Shown in pieces: positions 52,416-63,308 of a stretch of DNA of 64,000 bases. Every line of letters starts with the position of its first letter. Position 1 is the stretch's first letter. The translations under genes and the position numbers were made by a program. Below the pieces are notes generated by a model. The model saw only the letters and a program-made list of their open reading frames with translations, did no database searches and was not told the origin of the DNA. The DNA comes from Ochrobactrum sp. Q0168 (GTDB lineage: Bacteria; Pseudomonadota; Alphaproteobacteria; Rhizobiales; Rhizobiaceae): positions 1 to 64,000 of the forward strand of contig NZ_JAELXQ010000003.1 of NCBI RefSeq assembly GCF_016427605.1, read 5' to 3'.

Positions 52416-53186
52416 ATGCAACCACGTCATCTTCTTTTGATCGGATCGCTTGCGGCGATTGCCGTTTCCATCGTCAGCACGGGCATGGCTTTTGCCAATG
52501 ACCGTTACGCGACCTTGCCGCCGGTCGCCGTCAGTCCCGACCTTTCCGCACCGTGGGTCGCGCAGCTGCACGGCCAGCCTGCACGCGTACAGATGCCGGA
52601 CGGCACCGTCCAGCAGCCGGTGCGCCGCACGACGGTGAAGCAAAAGCAGAAGTCGAAGGCGAATTATCGTGCGGTTTCCTACCAGCGCCCGGCAAGCAAT
52701 CCAGCCGCCGCGCCCGCCAAGCACCAGATCGATCCAATCTATCTGCCGCAGGTCGTGTCCTATTCCGGCAGTGAAAAGTCCGGCACCATCGTGATCGATA
52801 CCAGCAAGCGCTTTCTCTATCTCGTCCAGTCCGACGGCAAGGCCATGCGTTACGGCGTCGGCGTGGGCAAGCAGGGTTTCAGCTGGAAAGGTTCGCAGCG
52901 CATCAGCCGCAAGGCCGAATGGCCCACCTGGACGCCGCCCAAGGAAATGATCGCCCGCGAGCGTCGTAAGGGCCGCATCCTGCCCGCGCGCATGGATGGA
53001 GGCGTCAACAATCCGCTCGGCGCACGCGCGCTTTATCTCGGCTCCACGCTTTACCGTATTCACGGCACCAACCAGCCATGGACCATCGGCAAGGCCATGT
53101 CTTCCGGCTGCATCCGCATGCGCAACGAGGATGTGACCGATCTCTATGAACGGGTCCCCATCGGCGCCCGCGTGGTGGTTCGCTGA
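52416..53186 (+). CDS. L,D-transpeptidase (YkuD), periplasmic
   Basis: A 256-aa protein with a signal peptide (1-27, ends GMAFA-NDR), a basic Gln/Pro-rich linker (about 50-105) and a YkuD domain with IHGTNQPWTIGKAMSSGCIRM carrying the catalytic His and Cys. It is a paralogue of the Tat-lipoprotein at 31893-32642 but uses a Sec signal without a lipobox. Expected role: 3-3 cross-linking or protein attachment to peptidoglycan. Confidence 0.9.
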   Translation: MQPRHLLLIGSLAAIAVSIVSTGMAFANDRYATLPPVAVSPDLSAPWVAQLHGQPARVQMPDGTVQQPVRRTTVKQKQKSKANYRAVSYQRPASNPAAAPAKHQIDPIYLPQVVSYSGSEKSGTIVIDTSKRFLYLVQSDGKAMRYGVGVGKQGFSWKGSQRISRKAEWPTWTPPKEMIARERRKGRILPARMDGGVNNPLGARALYLGSTLYRIHGTNQPWTIGKAMSSGCIRMRNEDVTDLYERVPIGARVVVR

Positions 53187-53215
53187 CCCGTTCCGGAACA
53201 ATTTTGCAGTCCAAC

Positions 53216-53246
53216 AAAGCCGCCCTCTTCGCCGGGCGGCTTTTTT
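53216..53246 (+). terminator. Terminator after the L,D-transpeptidase gene
   Basis: AAAGCCGCCC, 8-nt loop, GGGCGGCTTT and further T residues. Confidence 0.9.
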
Positions 53247-53463
53247 AAATTCATAATCATGAAACATTGGATTTTTTGATGAAATCAACCTGCCACAGGC
53301 CCAAAAACAACCTGAAAAGGCTTTTGCTTTTCCCGCGAACACCCATATGCTGCCAGTGATGATTTGAAAAAACATGGACGGCGTCGCCAGAGGGCGGCCC
53401 CTGATGCGGCCGTACTGGCAATAGGTGCCGGCGCCACATTTGGATGGAGGGAAAGGATAGATC

Positions 53464-54294
53464 ATGACCGTACCGACCGTAAAACTAAACGACGGCAACC
53501 ATATTCCGCAGCTCGGTTACGGTGTCTGGCAGGTGGGCAATGATGAAGCGGTTACAGCGGTCAGCGAAGCGCTGAAAGCGGGCTACCGGCACATCGACAC
53601 CGCCGCCATTTATGGCAATGAGGAAGGCGTGGGCAAAGCCATCAACACGTCAGGCATTGCACGCGGCGACATCTTCCTGACGACGAAACTCTGGAACAGC
53701 GAGCAAGGCTATGAGTCGACGCTGAAGGCGTTCGCGACCAGCCTGAAAAAGCTCGGCACGGATTATGTGGATCTTTATCTGATCCATTGGCCTATGCCTT
53801 CCAAAGACCTGTTTATGGAAACCTGGCGCGCCTTCATCAAGCTGAAGGAAGAGGGCCTCGTGAAGTCCATCGGCGTGTCGAACTTCCGCACTGCTGATCT
53901 TGAACGCGTGATCAAGGAAAGCGGCGTCACGCCGGTTCTCAACCAGATTGAACTGCACCCGCATTTCCAGCAGGACGAGCTGCGCCTGTTCCATGGCAAG
54001 CACAACATCGCCACGGAAGCCTGGAGCCCGCTTGGGCAGGGCAAGATTCTGGAGGATGAAAAGCTGAAGGCGATTGCCGCCAGACACGGCAAGTCCGTCG
54101 CCCAGGTCATCCTGCGCTGGCACATCGAGACCGGCAATATCGTCATTCCGAAGTCGGTCACGCCTGCCCGCATCAAGGAAAATTTCGAGATCTTCGATTT
54201 CAGCCTCAACGGCACCGATCACGATGCCATCACCAAGCTGGACAAGCCCGATGGCCGCATCGGCCCGAACCCGGCCACATTCTCGGCGGGCTGA
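53464..54294 (+). CDS. Aldo/keto reductase, 2,5-diketo-gluconate reductase type
   Basis: A 276-aa AKR with the complete catalytic tetrad Asp45, Tyr50, Lys75 and His108 (HIDTAAIYGNE, TTKLWN, LIHWP) and NADPH-site residues IPKSVTPARIKEN. It resembles the AKR5/DkgA group. Substrates are broad (diketo-gluconate, methylglyoxal). A purine-rich GGAGGGAAAGG precedes the ATG. It stands alone between terminators. Confidence 0.9.
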   Translation: MTVPTVKLNDGNHIPQLGYGVWQVGNDEAVTAVSEALKAGYRHIDTAAIYGNEEGVGKAINTSGIARGDIFLTTKLWNSEQGYESTLKAFATSLKKLGTDYVDLYLIHWPMPSKDLFMETWRAFIKLKEEGLVKSIGVSNFRTADLERVIKESGVTPVLNQIELHPHFQQDELRLFHGKHNIATEAWSPLGQGKILEDEKLKAIAARHGKSVAQVILRWHIETGNIVIPKSVTPARIKENFEIFDFSLNGTDHDAITKLDKPDGRIGPNPATFSAG

Positions 54295-54319
54295 TACAGA
54301 GTGCATCCCAAAATGTGTG

Positions 54320-54349
54320 AAAAGCCGGTCTGGTTTCAGACCGGCTTTT
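54320..54349. terminator. Bidirectional terminator between AKR and gluP
   Basis: AAAAGCCGGTCTG, loop GTTT, CAGACCGGCTTTT; nearly identical to the one at 47245-47274. Confidence 0.9.
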
Positions 54350-54362
54350 GTCGTTTTCAGGG

Positions 54363-55604
54363 TTAGCGTTTCGGTCTGCTGCCGACGAGGCCATAGAAGG
54401 CGATGTAGACATAGCAGATGATCGGCATCAGGAAGGCATGATGAATGCCGACCGTATCGGCCAGCGCGCCCTGTACGAGCGGAATGATCGCGCCGCCGAC
54501 AATGGCGAGATTGAGGATCGCGGAGCCCTGGCTCGTGTGCTTGCCAAGGCCGTGCAGCGCCAGGCTGAAGATGGTCGGGAACATGATCGAGTTGAACAGG
54601 CCGATGGCCAGAACCGCCCACATGGAGACATTACCCGTTGTCGCGACCGTGAGCAGCAGCAACAGAATCGCCACGACGGCATTGAAGGCCAGCGCCTTGC
54701 CGTCATCGATGTAGCGCATCGCTGCCGACCCGATGAAGCGGCCAACCATGGCGCCGCCCCAGAAATAGGCGACATGATGCGCCGCATCGGTTTCCGACAA
54801 TCCGACCACGCTCGGGTCGCTGAGGAAATTGACGAGGAAGCTGCCGACGCTGACTTCCGCGCCCACATAGACAAAAATGCCGATAGCGCCCAGCACCAGA
54901 TGCCGGTACTGCCAGGCAGAGCCTTCATCCGCGACTGTGCTTTCTTCGGCTTCGACATCCGGCAGCTTCAGGAGAGCGAAGACGATGGCCAGAACGACAA
55001 AGGCCAATGCCAGCAGAAGATAGGGAAACTTGACCGCATCTGCTTCCGCTGTGCTGCTGACGGCCCCGGTTGCGGCGGACAGGATGAGCATTGCGCCGAA
55101 GAGCGGTGCAATCGTGGTGCCGAGCGAGTTGAACGCCTGTGTCAGCGTCAGGCGGCTGGCGGCTGTTTCGGGCTTGCCTAGGATCGTGACATAGGGGTTC
55201 GCCGAGACTTGGAGAATCGTGACCCCGGACGCCAGCACGAACAGCGCACCGAGAAACAGCCCATAGATCCGGTAAGACGCTGCCGGAATGAACAGCGCGC
55301 AGCCAATCGCGGCGACCACAAGGCCTACCACGATGGCGCGTTTGTAGGAAATCCTTTTGACTAACGCCCCGGCGGGCAGCGAAACGATGAAGTAAGCACC
55401 GAAGAAGCAGAACTGGATCAGCATCGACTGGGTATAGTTGAGCTGGAAGACATTCTTCAGATGCGGGATCAAAATGTCGTTGAGGCTGGTGATGAAGCCC
55501 CACATGAAGAACAGAACGGTCAGGCTGGTCAGCGCGAAACCGAAATTTCCGATAGGGGTAGAGCCAGTAGGAGACTGGCTGCTGGTCGCGGGGGAAACAG
55601 TCAT
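54363..55604 (-). CDS. gluP: Glucose/galactose MFS transporter
   Basis: A 413-aa major-facilitator protein with 12 TM helices of the FucP/GluP branch: [28 protein letters not shown], the [37 protein letters not shown] region and [17 protein letters not shown]. It closely resembles the Brucella glucose/galactose permease. GTAGAGAAAA precedes the ATG. Monocistronic by context. Confidence 0.9.
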   Translation of the reverse strand: MTVSPATSSQSPTGSTPIGNFGFALTSLTVLFFMWGFITSLNDILIPHLKNVFQLNYTQSMLIQFCFFGAYFIVSLPAGALVKRISYKRAIVVGLVVAAIGCALFIPAASYRIYGLFLGALFVLASGVTILQVSANPYVTILGKPETAASRLTLTQAFNSLGTTIAPLFGAMLILSAATGAVSSTAEADAVKFPYLLLALAFVVLAIVFALLKLPDVEAEESTVADEGSAWQYRHLVLGAIGIFVYVGAEVSVGSFLVNFLSDPSVVGLSETDAAHHVAYFWGGAMVGRFIGSAAMRYIDDGKALAFNAVVAILLLLLTVATTGNVSMWAVLAIGLFNSIMFPTIFSLALHGLGKHTSQGSAILNLAIVGGAIIPLVQGALADTVGIHHAFLMPIICYVYIAFYGLVGSRPKR

Positions 55605-55906
55605 TTTTCTCTACAATCTATGCTTTGGGAGGAAATTCTAAATGCAGTGGATCGTTTTGCGAAGCGGTTCTCAGTAAATGCTAAAATAGGAGTTTCAATT
55701 ATCGGATGCTTTGCCAAAATTCAACTATATCAGAAGAAGATTTTGACAAGCCTCTCGGATGAAAATTGTATTTCGTGTTGGTCGTCAAAGGCGGCAGAAA
55801 GCAGAACGAGAAAACCGCGCCCGATGTTTCATGCGGACGCGGCTTTAATTTATTAAGACGCACCGCCCGATACTATCGAAGGCGGTCGTTATCTTTCAGG
55901 CTTTGA
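55605..55906. other. Intergenic region between gluP and the DoxX gene
   Basis: 302 nt; no gene, no clear terminator and no notable repeat seen. It should carry the gluP promoter. Confidence 0.5.
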
Positions 55907-56308
55907 TCAGCCGCGCTTGGCGTCGATCGACAGCGAACCTGCGCCATGCAAGGCGAGCAGGAAGAGACCGCCAGCGATGGCAAGGTTCTTCTGCGCCATC
56001 ATGGCGTTCATGCCTTGAGAAAAGTCCATATGCGCAACGAGTGTTGCACCAAGCGTGAACAGGCCGACGATGGCGGCTGCGATACGGGTCTGGAAACCGA
56101 CGAGGATTGCGATGCCGCCTACAAATTCAACGAGGCCGACTACCACAGCCGTAACCGTCGGAAGCGGAAGGCCGAGGCCTGCAAAATAACCAGCCGTGCC
56201 GGAAATAGCCGTCAGCTTGCCGAAACCGGCAATGATGAAGAGGATCGAGAGGAACACGCGGGCGATGAGTGTTACAGCGCCGTTGGATTGTGGGGTAATC
56301 GAGGACAT
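55907..56308 (-). CDS. DoxX-family membrane protein
   Basis: A 133-aa protein with four hydrophobic helices; ARVFLSILFIIAGFGKL at the N-terminus is the DoxX signature. Members take part in thiosulfate or quinone redox and membrane-bound oxidoreductase complexes; the role here is unknown. AGGAGAGAG precedes the ATG. Confidence 0.88.
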   Translation of the reverse strand: MSSITPQSNGAVTLIARVFLSILFIIAGFGKLTAISGTAGYFAGLGLPLPTVTAVVVGLVEFVGGIAILVGFQTRIAAAIVGLFTLGATLVAHMDFSQGMNAMMAQKNLAIAGGLFLLALHGAGSLSIDAKRG

Positions 56309-56423
56309 GGGGGAACTCTCTCCTGTTGAACTTTGTCATCAATTATCGACTAACAACTGTCAAGAAAAGTCGTATAATTCTCGACAGTTCGTTCACTGCA
56401 TGTAGACGATTATCCGCGCCTGA

Positions 56424-57815
56424 TCATTCGGGCGCGATCATGCGCTCCGCCCGGACGAGCCGGTCATAGTCTTCGGCGCTCACAAGCCCACTCGCCAGCG
56501 CTTCTTCGCGCAGTGTCGTGCCGTTCTTATGCGCGGTCTTGGCGATCTTTGCCGCACCGTCATAGCCGATGGCCGGCGCCAGCGCGGTCACCAGCATCAG
56601 CGAGCGATCCAGAAGTTCCTTGATGCGGGTTTCGTTGGCTTCAATGCCGTCCACGCAGTGATCGGCGAAGGAAACCATGGCATCGCTGAGCAAGCGGATC
56701 GATTGCAGGACATTGTAAGCGATGACCGGCTTGAACACGTTCAGCTCGAAATGGCCCTGACTGGCGGCAACGGTCACGGTGGTCTGGTTGCCGAAGACTT
56801 GCGTTGCCACCATGGTCATGGCTTCTGCCTGGGTAGGGTTCACCTTGCCGGGCATGATGGACGAGCCGGGCTCGTTTTCCGGCAGGGACAATTCCCCGAG
56901 GCCGGAGCGCGGGCCGGAACCGAGGAAGCGGATATCGTTGGCGATCTTGAACAGATCAGCCGCCAGCGCGTTCAGGCTGCCATGGAAGTTGAGAATTGCG
57001 CCATGGCTGGCCAGCGCTTCGAACTTGTTCGGCGCGGTCTTGAACGACAGGCCGGTGATTTCGCTGACCGCATCAGCAAAGCCGCTGTCGAAACCGATCG
57101 GGGCATTGAGGCCAGTGCCCACCGCCGTGCCGCCCTGCGCGAGCAGGAAAACATCGGCCAGCGATTGCTCGATACGATGACGCGCATATTCAAGCGCTGC
57201 ACGATAACCGGAAAATTCCTGACCCAGTGTGACCGGTGTTGCATCCTGCGTGTGGGTGCGGCCGATCTTGATGATGTCCTTGAAAGCTTCTTCTTTGACC
57301 TTGAGCGCCTTGGTCAGATGCTCCAGTGCCGGGTAAAGGCGATTGGCCGCTTCAACCGCCGTGGCGATATGGATCGCCGTCGGGAAGCTGTCATTGGACG
57401 ACTGGCTCATATTGACGTGGTCGTTCGGATGAACCGGCTTCTTGGAACCCTTCTCGCCGCCAAGCAGTTCGATGGCGCGATTGGAGATCACTTCATTGGC
57501 GTTCATGTTCGACTGCGTGCCGGAACCCGTCTGCCAGACGACGAGCGGAAAATGATCGTCAAGCTTGCCTTCGATGACTTCGGAAGCCGCAACCGCGATT
57601 ACTTGACCAAGCACCGGATCGAGCTTGCCGAGCGCAATATTGGTTTCCGCTGCGGCCCGCTTGACGACGCCCAGCGCGTGGACGAGCGGCAGAGGCATGC
57701 GCTCGCCGCCAATCTTGAAATTCTGCAACGAGCGCTGTGTCTGTGCGCCCCAATAGCGGTCGGCGGGAACATCAATCGGTCCGAAAGTATCTGTTTCGGT
57801 ACGCGTGGCGGTCAT
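56424..57815 (-). CDS. fumC: Fumarate hydratase, class II
   Basis: A 463-aa enzyme of the fumarase/aspartase superfamily. [34 protein letters not shown] and the [17 protein letters not shown] signature are present. It interconverts fumarate and malate without an iron-sulfur cluster. GGAGACATGAA precedes the ATG. Confidence 0.97.
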   Translation of the reverse strand: MTATRTETDTFGPIDVPADRYWGAQTQRSLQNFKIGGERMPLPLVHALGVVKRAAAETNIALGKLDPVLGQVIAVAASEVIEGKLDDHFPLVVWQTGSGTQSNMNANEVISNRAIELLGGEKGSKKPVHPNDHVNMSQSSNDSFPTAIHIATAVEAANRLYPALEHLTKALKVKEEAFKDIIKIGRTHTQDATPVTLGQEFSGYRAALEYARHRIEQSLADVFLLAQGGTAVGTGLNAPIGFDSGFADAVSEITGLSFKTAPNKFEALASHGAILNFHGSLNALAADLFKIANDIRFLGSGPRSGLGELSLPENEPGSSIMPGKVNPTQAEAMTMVATQVFGNQTTVTVAASQGHFELNVFKPVIAYNVLQSIRLLSDAMVSFADHCVDGIEANETRIKELLDRSLMLVTALAPAIGYDGAAKIAKTAHKNGTTLREEALASGLVSAEDYDRLVRAERMIAPE

Positions 57816-57964
57816 TTCATGTCTCCGGCTAGCTTTCAGCCCGCGACCGGGCGTCTATAGCAATGAATATAGCACTACCTGCGAATTGATAGCTCCTTAT
57901 TCAGCTATTTGACAAAATATGATTATAAAATTCAACTTTATTTGAGCGCAAACTGCCGCGCCAG

Positions 57965-58225
57965 TCAGTTCTCCTCGTTCTCGTCGTCACCGCCCTCGGT
58001 TTCGGAGATCCACGCGGTCGGTTCGATCTTGCGCTGGGTTTTGCTGTCGGTGAAGGTCCACCAGCCCGTATCGGTCTCGTCCCACTGACCGCCGCCAGCG
58101 TTCAATTGCGCCAGCGAACGATATTGCGCGATGGATTCATTGCGCTGATCGTCTTCGTCGGTCCACACGACAGTAATCTTGCGACCATCTTTGGGGGCAG
58201 TATCGATTGGCAATTCCTTGCGCAT
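57965..58225 (-). CDS. Hypothetical protein, 86 aa
   Basis: A short acidic soluble protein starting MRKELPIDTAPKDGRKITVVW with an aromatic core (WDETDTGWWTFTDSK, TAWISE) and a very acidic tail. ATG at 58225 is chosen over an upstream in-frame start because AAAGAGGACG lies before it and the start matches similar Rhizobiales proteins. No function is known. Confidence 0.75.
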   Translation of the reverse strand: MRKELPIDTAPKDGRKITVVWTDEDDQRNESIAQYRSLAQLNAGGGQWDETDTGWWTFTDSKTQRKIEPTAWISETEGGDDENEEN

Positions 58226-58659
58226 GAGTTTTTCGTCCTCTTTCCGTTGCGATAACGATAGGGCAAAATCGGCGGGAGGCAAGTTGAAGCGCGTCGGGCA
58301 AAGCAGGAGCGGCCCACATTAGAAAATGCGCACTTCAACGAGGGCCGGAAATTTGTGAAAGAAGCATCTGAAAGTGGAAAGGCAGGCCGAAGCCTGCCTT
58401 TCCTGTCGCCTGAGACAGGACTTCCGGGGTGCGGGGGCAAACTGGAAGTCCATCTCATTTCAACCGGATTGACCACGAATGGTTGCCTCAAGTCAATGAG
58501 AACTTTCTAAAATAGAATTTTATCTTGGGCAAAGGGGCTGAACGGTAAATTTTTTATAAATCACAGTTGGTTACGCTGCGTAATAGAAAAGCAGCCACCG
58601 ATTGCTATCCCGCATAGGATCGGGCGCTTTATTGGGCGGTGGGTCGTTCTTGTGAGCAT
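58226..58659. other. Intergenic region with tandem hairpins
   Basis: No gene. Two adjacent perfect hairpins lie at 58376-58403 (12-bp stem GGAAAGGCAGGC with CGAA loop) and 58402-58419 (CCTGTC/GACAGG). No long T-run follows, so they may be an RNA-processing element, a small RNA end or a repeat. Confidence 0.5.
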
Positions 58660-58688
58660 AAAAAAACCTCCGGCTTCAGCCGGAGGTT
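58660..58688 (-). terminator. Terminator of the groESL operon
   Basis: On the minus strand AACCTCCGGC, TGAA, GCCGGAGGTT, then a T-run. Confidence 0.9.
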
Positions 58689-58716
58689 CTCTTTAAAGTA
58701 GTGCTTTATGGACTTC

Positions 58717-58758
58717 TTAGAAGTCCATGCCGCCACCCGCGCCGCTTTGCGGCGCAGG
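58717..58758 (-). pseudogene. Relic of a second GroEL C-terminus
   Basis: Downstream of the groEL stop, in the same frame (75 nt offset), the codons read PAPQSGAGGGMDF and then TAA, a typical GroEL tail but different from that of the intact gene. The flanking bases 58701-58734 repeat 58776-58809, which covers the true groEL end, with two differences. It looks like the remnant of a tandem duplication or of recombination with a second groEL. A TGA interrupts the frame between the two stops. Confidence 0.7.
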
Positions 58759-58791
58759 CTTATCTGATCATGGGCGTGCTTTATGGATTTC

Positions 58792-60456
<1,665 letters not shown>

Positions 60457-60483
60457 TCAGGTATGGTGAATTGGTTTTCTGGT

Positions 60484-60564
60484 AAGAGCGAAACCGCTCT
60501 GTCTCTTTGTTTTTCGCATTATCCTACGCAAAACCGCTTCGCACTTTTGCTGGAAATGCTCCGG
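60484..60564. repeat. Rhizobiales-type palindromic repeat inside groESL
   Basis: AGAGCGAAACCGCTCT hairpin followed by a conserved tail (TTTTTCGCATTATCC onward to GGAAATGCTCC). The tail matches the element at 21339-21443 nearly base for base. It lies between the groES stop and the groEL ribosome site and would be transcribed. Confidence 0.8.
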
Positions 60565-60574
60565 GCTAAATGAA

Positions 60575-60871
60575 TTAGCCGACAATACCCAGAATGTCGG
60601 ATTCCTTCATGATCAGCAGGTCTTCGTTGCCGATCTTGACTTCGGTGCCGGACCACTTGCCGAACAGAACGCGGTCGCCAGCCTTGACAGCCAGCGGAAC
60701 GAGCTTGCCAGCTTCGTCACGAGCGCCGTCGCCAGCAGCGATAACTTCGCCTTCCTGCGGCTTTTCCTTAGCGGAATCAGGGATAATGATCCCGCCAGCG
60801 GTCTTTGCTTCCGATTCAACGCGACGAACGACGACGCGGTCATGAAGCGGGCGGAACTTGATATCAGCCAT
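60575..60871 (-). CDS. groS: Co-chaperonin GroES (10 kDa)
   Basis: 98 aa: [38 protein letters not shown], the mobile loop (about 18-34) and YGEI-like [20 protein letters not shown] end. ATG at 60871 (MADIKF) follows AAGGG; a longer upstream frame crosses the CIRCE box region and is rejected. It caps GroEL. Confidence 0.97.
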   Translation of the reverse strand: MADIKFRPLHDRVVVRRVESEAKTAGGIIIPDSAKEKPQEGEVIAAGDGARDEAGKLVPLAVKAGDRVLFGKWSGTEVKIGNEDLLIMKESDILGIVG

Positions 60872-60933
60872 GGTATAACCCTTGGTGTTATAGACGTTGA
60901 ACCCTGTTATACGGATCGAACCGATCCGCGCTG

Positions 60934-60960
60934 TTAGCACTCACTCTTCCAGAGTGCTAA
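60934..60960. promoter_or_regulatory. CIRCE element (HrcA operator)
   Basis: TTAGCACTC (60934-60942), 9-nt spacer, GAGTGCTAA (60952-60960): exact match to the CIRCE consensus, in the groES leader. Confidence 0.97.
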
Positions 60961-60969
60961 CGTGCCCTT

Positions 60970-60998
60970 GAGATAGACGCCGCATCGTTTCTTGTCAA
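60970..60998 (-). promoter_or_regulatory. RpoH-like heat-shock promoter of groESL
   Basis: On the minus strand CTTGACA, 17-nt spacer, then TATCTC preceded by GTC: agrees with the alpha-proteobacterial sigma-32 pattern CTTG-N17-CYTATNT and also with a sigma-70 -35. The CIRCE box starts about 10 nt downstream of the -10. Confidence 0.8.
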
Positions 60999-61068
60999 GA
61001 TTATCTGGAAAATTTGACAGGCGAATGATGGTTAATTTGCACCGTTCGCGAAAGGATCATGCGGTCCG

Positions 61069-61102
61069 ATATGCGGAGGTCCGGGCGGCCCGCTCCGCAT
61101 AT
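61069..61102. repeat. Hairpin downstream of the VWA gene
   Basis: ATATGCGGAG and CTCCGCATAT pair perfectly around a 14-nt GC-rich loop. No T-run on the coding (minus) side, so termination is uncertain. Confidence 0.5.
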
Positions 61103-61121
61103 GGTGATTGGGTTCGCAGGA

Positions 61122-63026
61122 TCAACCTGAGATGCGCAGATTTGACAGCTCGTCGCCGATCTGGCGGAAGGTGTCCGCCAATTCCCCGCCCGTCGTGTTC
61201 CAGAACAGCTTGGCGGGCTTGCCTCCATCCAAGCGAACACGGGAATCGGACGAGCAGCTTGTCAGCAGATCGATCTGGGCTTTTTCGTCTGTCTTGCTTT
61301 TGTTCAGGTCCAGCGCGACGGTCATAATGATGATGTTGGCATTTTTCGCGTTGTTGCAAAGCTTGGCAAAGCGGGCATTCATCGCTTTGGTGTAGACGCT
61401 GTTGTCCTGCGAGACAGGCACACCGCTTTCCTGAAACAGGCGAGTCTGGCCGTAGCCTTTCGTAATACGGTTCGTATAGCCATGCGCCGAATAGTAGGAC
61501 AGATTGCTGGCCTTATCCCTGTTCGATCCTGCAAGCGAATTATACGTGTAATACGTATTGGCGCCGTCGGTGAGCACGATGACGACCTTGTCGTTGCCGC
61601 GGTCCGTCGCCGGACGACCTTCCGTAAAGGGCGCACCTTGAACGAGCGTGCGCCATCCCCAAGCCATGCCTTCCGGCACATTCGTCCCGCCACTCGGCTG
61701 CATGGCCTTGATGGCCGTCTTGATCGACGTCTTGCCGGTTTCTGTGGTGATATCGGTCAGGCGGGTGAGCGCTGTGGTCGTGCAACTGTAATTGGGCCCG
61801 CCACCGTCGGACTGCTTGGGGAGCACATTGTTCAGATAATATTTCTTAAGATCGTTCTGGCGGGCTTGTCCGGTCAAACTCAGGTCGTCTGTCCACCAAC
61901 TGTTCAGTGTGAGATTTGTGGGACTGTTCTTCGAATCGACGTCGTAATACTCCGCCGGGCCGAACATCGGCACAAATAGCGTTTCCGGTTTGCCGTCGGA
62001 TGGCGGCGTCACATCCAGCGCTAGGGCACCGGGGCGCGCCTCGACACATCCCGCCCAGGGTATCCATGAGGCGGTCGAACGCTTGGCAAGGTCGGCATAG
62101 AGCGCGGCACGGGAAAAGGGCTTGCCGTTATCAGCGCCCCAGCCGCTGCCCGACTTGATGTAAAGGCCGCTGCCGACAGGGTTTTCGACGATGCTGCGCG
62201 TGTTGTCGATTTTAATCGGCAGTGTGAAGTTTTCGAGATTCACCGGGGAAATGCCGCTCGGGTCCATCCACGTTGCGTTGAGATAGTTTGGTCCGACATT
62301 GACCGAGCCAGCGAACGGCACCAGCGAAAACTGGATCGGCTTTTCAACGCGCGTAATCAGCGCTGATTGTGCAGCCATGGTGTCGACAAGCTGCGTGGCT
62401 GCATCTTTAAGCAACTGCATGCGTTGCTTGTTCGACCCGGAGCCAACCGTGGTCATCGAGCCGGAATTATCCAGCACGAGCGCTACTTCGACAGTGTTCT
62501 TCAGCCGCACGGAGGAACTCATCGCATATTGCTTGTTGTCCCAGTCATCGGCCGAATTGGCAAGACGCGCTGCGATGGAGCCGAACAGAGAGGGATAACG
62601 GAAGCTCGCGGTTGCTTCGATCTGCTGGTTGTCGTTGGATGTTTGCGGGAAGGTGACGGCAAAGGCGACGCGATCTGTTGCAAGGGCGGTCAGGTTCACA
62701 TTGAAGACTTTGCTGCCATAGGCCTGCATGTCGGCTTCACTCGCCCCGGTTGAAAAGCGCTTGCCGACCGCCAGCGCCGCCGCGTCAAGCGCGGCCTGCA
62801 CATTGTTGCGGGTGCGCATGAGATTGGTCGCATCGATCGCCACCATACCCGCAAGCAACAGCGGCACGAGCAATATCGCGGTGATCATGGCGAAATTGCC
62901 GCGCTCATCCCAGCGAAACCGGTTTGCGCTTTTGGCAAGGCTTCCGAGGTTGGCCTTGTGTGCAAAGCCTGTCACGCAGGCCGCAATGAGCCGCCTTGCT
63001 GGTCCGCTCCAGTTGTTCAAATCCAC
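61122..63026 (-). CDS. TadG-like pilus-assembly protein with VWA domain
   Basis: A 634-aa membrane-anchored protein. The N-terminal TadE/G-like segment (ERGNFAMITAILLVPLLLAGM, TM about 45-65) is followed by a von Willebrand A domain with the MIDAS motif DNSGSM (186-191) and VVIVLTDGANTYYT. Members are associated with Flp/Tad pili or act alone in the envelope. No other tad genes are nearby. The start is GTG at 63026 with only a weak ribosome site; a later start near the TM is possible. Confidence 0.85.
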   Translation of the reverse strand: MDLNNWSGPARRLIAACVTGFAHKANLGSLAKSANRFRWDERGNFAMITAILLVPLLLAGMVAIDATNLMRTRNNVQAALDAAALAVGKRFSTGASEADMQAYGSKVFNVNLTALATDRVAFAVTFPQTSNDNQQIEATASFRYPSLFGSIAARLANSADDWDNKQYAMSSSVRLKNTVEVALVLDNSGSMTTVGSGSNKQRMQLLKDAATQLVDTMAAQSALITRVEKPIQFSLVPFAGSVNVGPNYLNATWMDPSGISPVNLENFTLPIKIDNTRSIVENPVGSGLYIKSGSGWGADNGKPFSRAALYADLAKRSTASWIPWAGCVEARPGALALDVTPPSDGKPETLFVPMFGPAEYYDVDSKNSPTNLTLNSWWTDDLSLTGQARQNDLKKYYLNNVLPKQSDGGGPNYSCTTTALTRLTDITTETGKTSIKTAIKAMQPSGGTNVPEGMAWGWRTLVQGAPFTEGRPATDRGNDKVVIVLTDGANTYYTYNSLAGSNRDKASNLSYYSAHGYTNRITKGYGQTRLFQESGVPVSQDNSVYTKAMNARFAKLCNNAKNANIIIMTVALDLNKSKTDEKAQIDLLTSCSSDSRVRLDGGKPAKLFWNTTGGELADTFRQIGDELSNLRISG

Positions 63027-63308
63027 GCCCGCCCGAAAGGTTGTGTTGTTTTTGGTTAAACCGAAAGGTTGTGCGCTGTTCCTAGCAGCATCTTTCTAAC
63101 AGTCGGTCACGAAGTGCGGTAAATGATCGGTGAATCCGCTCTAAAACCTGTTGAGGTGTTCCTTATGGGGTGTTTGGACGCGGCGCTTTCTCGGCTTATT
63201 GGCGGTAAAGCTCGTGACAGTTTTGATCGCCTGCGCTAGATGGAGCCCATGCAGCGCAGATAAAGCGGGCAATGCTCGCCTCCGAAATGGAATATCAAGA
63301 GGAAGACT

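Noticed and set aside
53251..53285. Third copy of the TTTCAT/ATGAAA operator before the AKR gene
   Set aside because: Only loose TTCAT/ATGAAAC half-sites with irregular spacing are present; no real palindrome.
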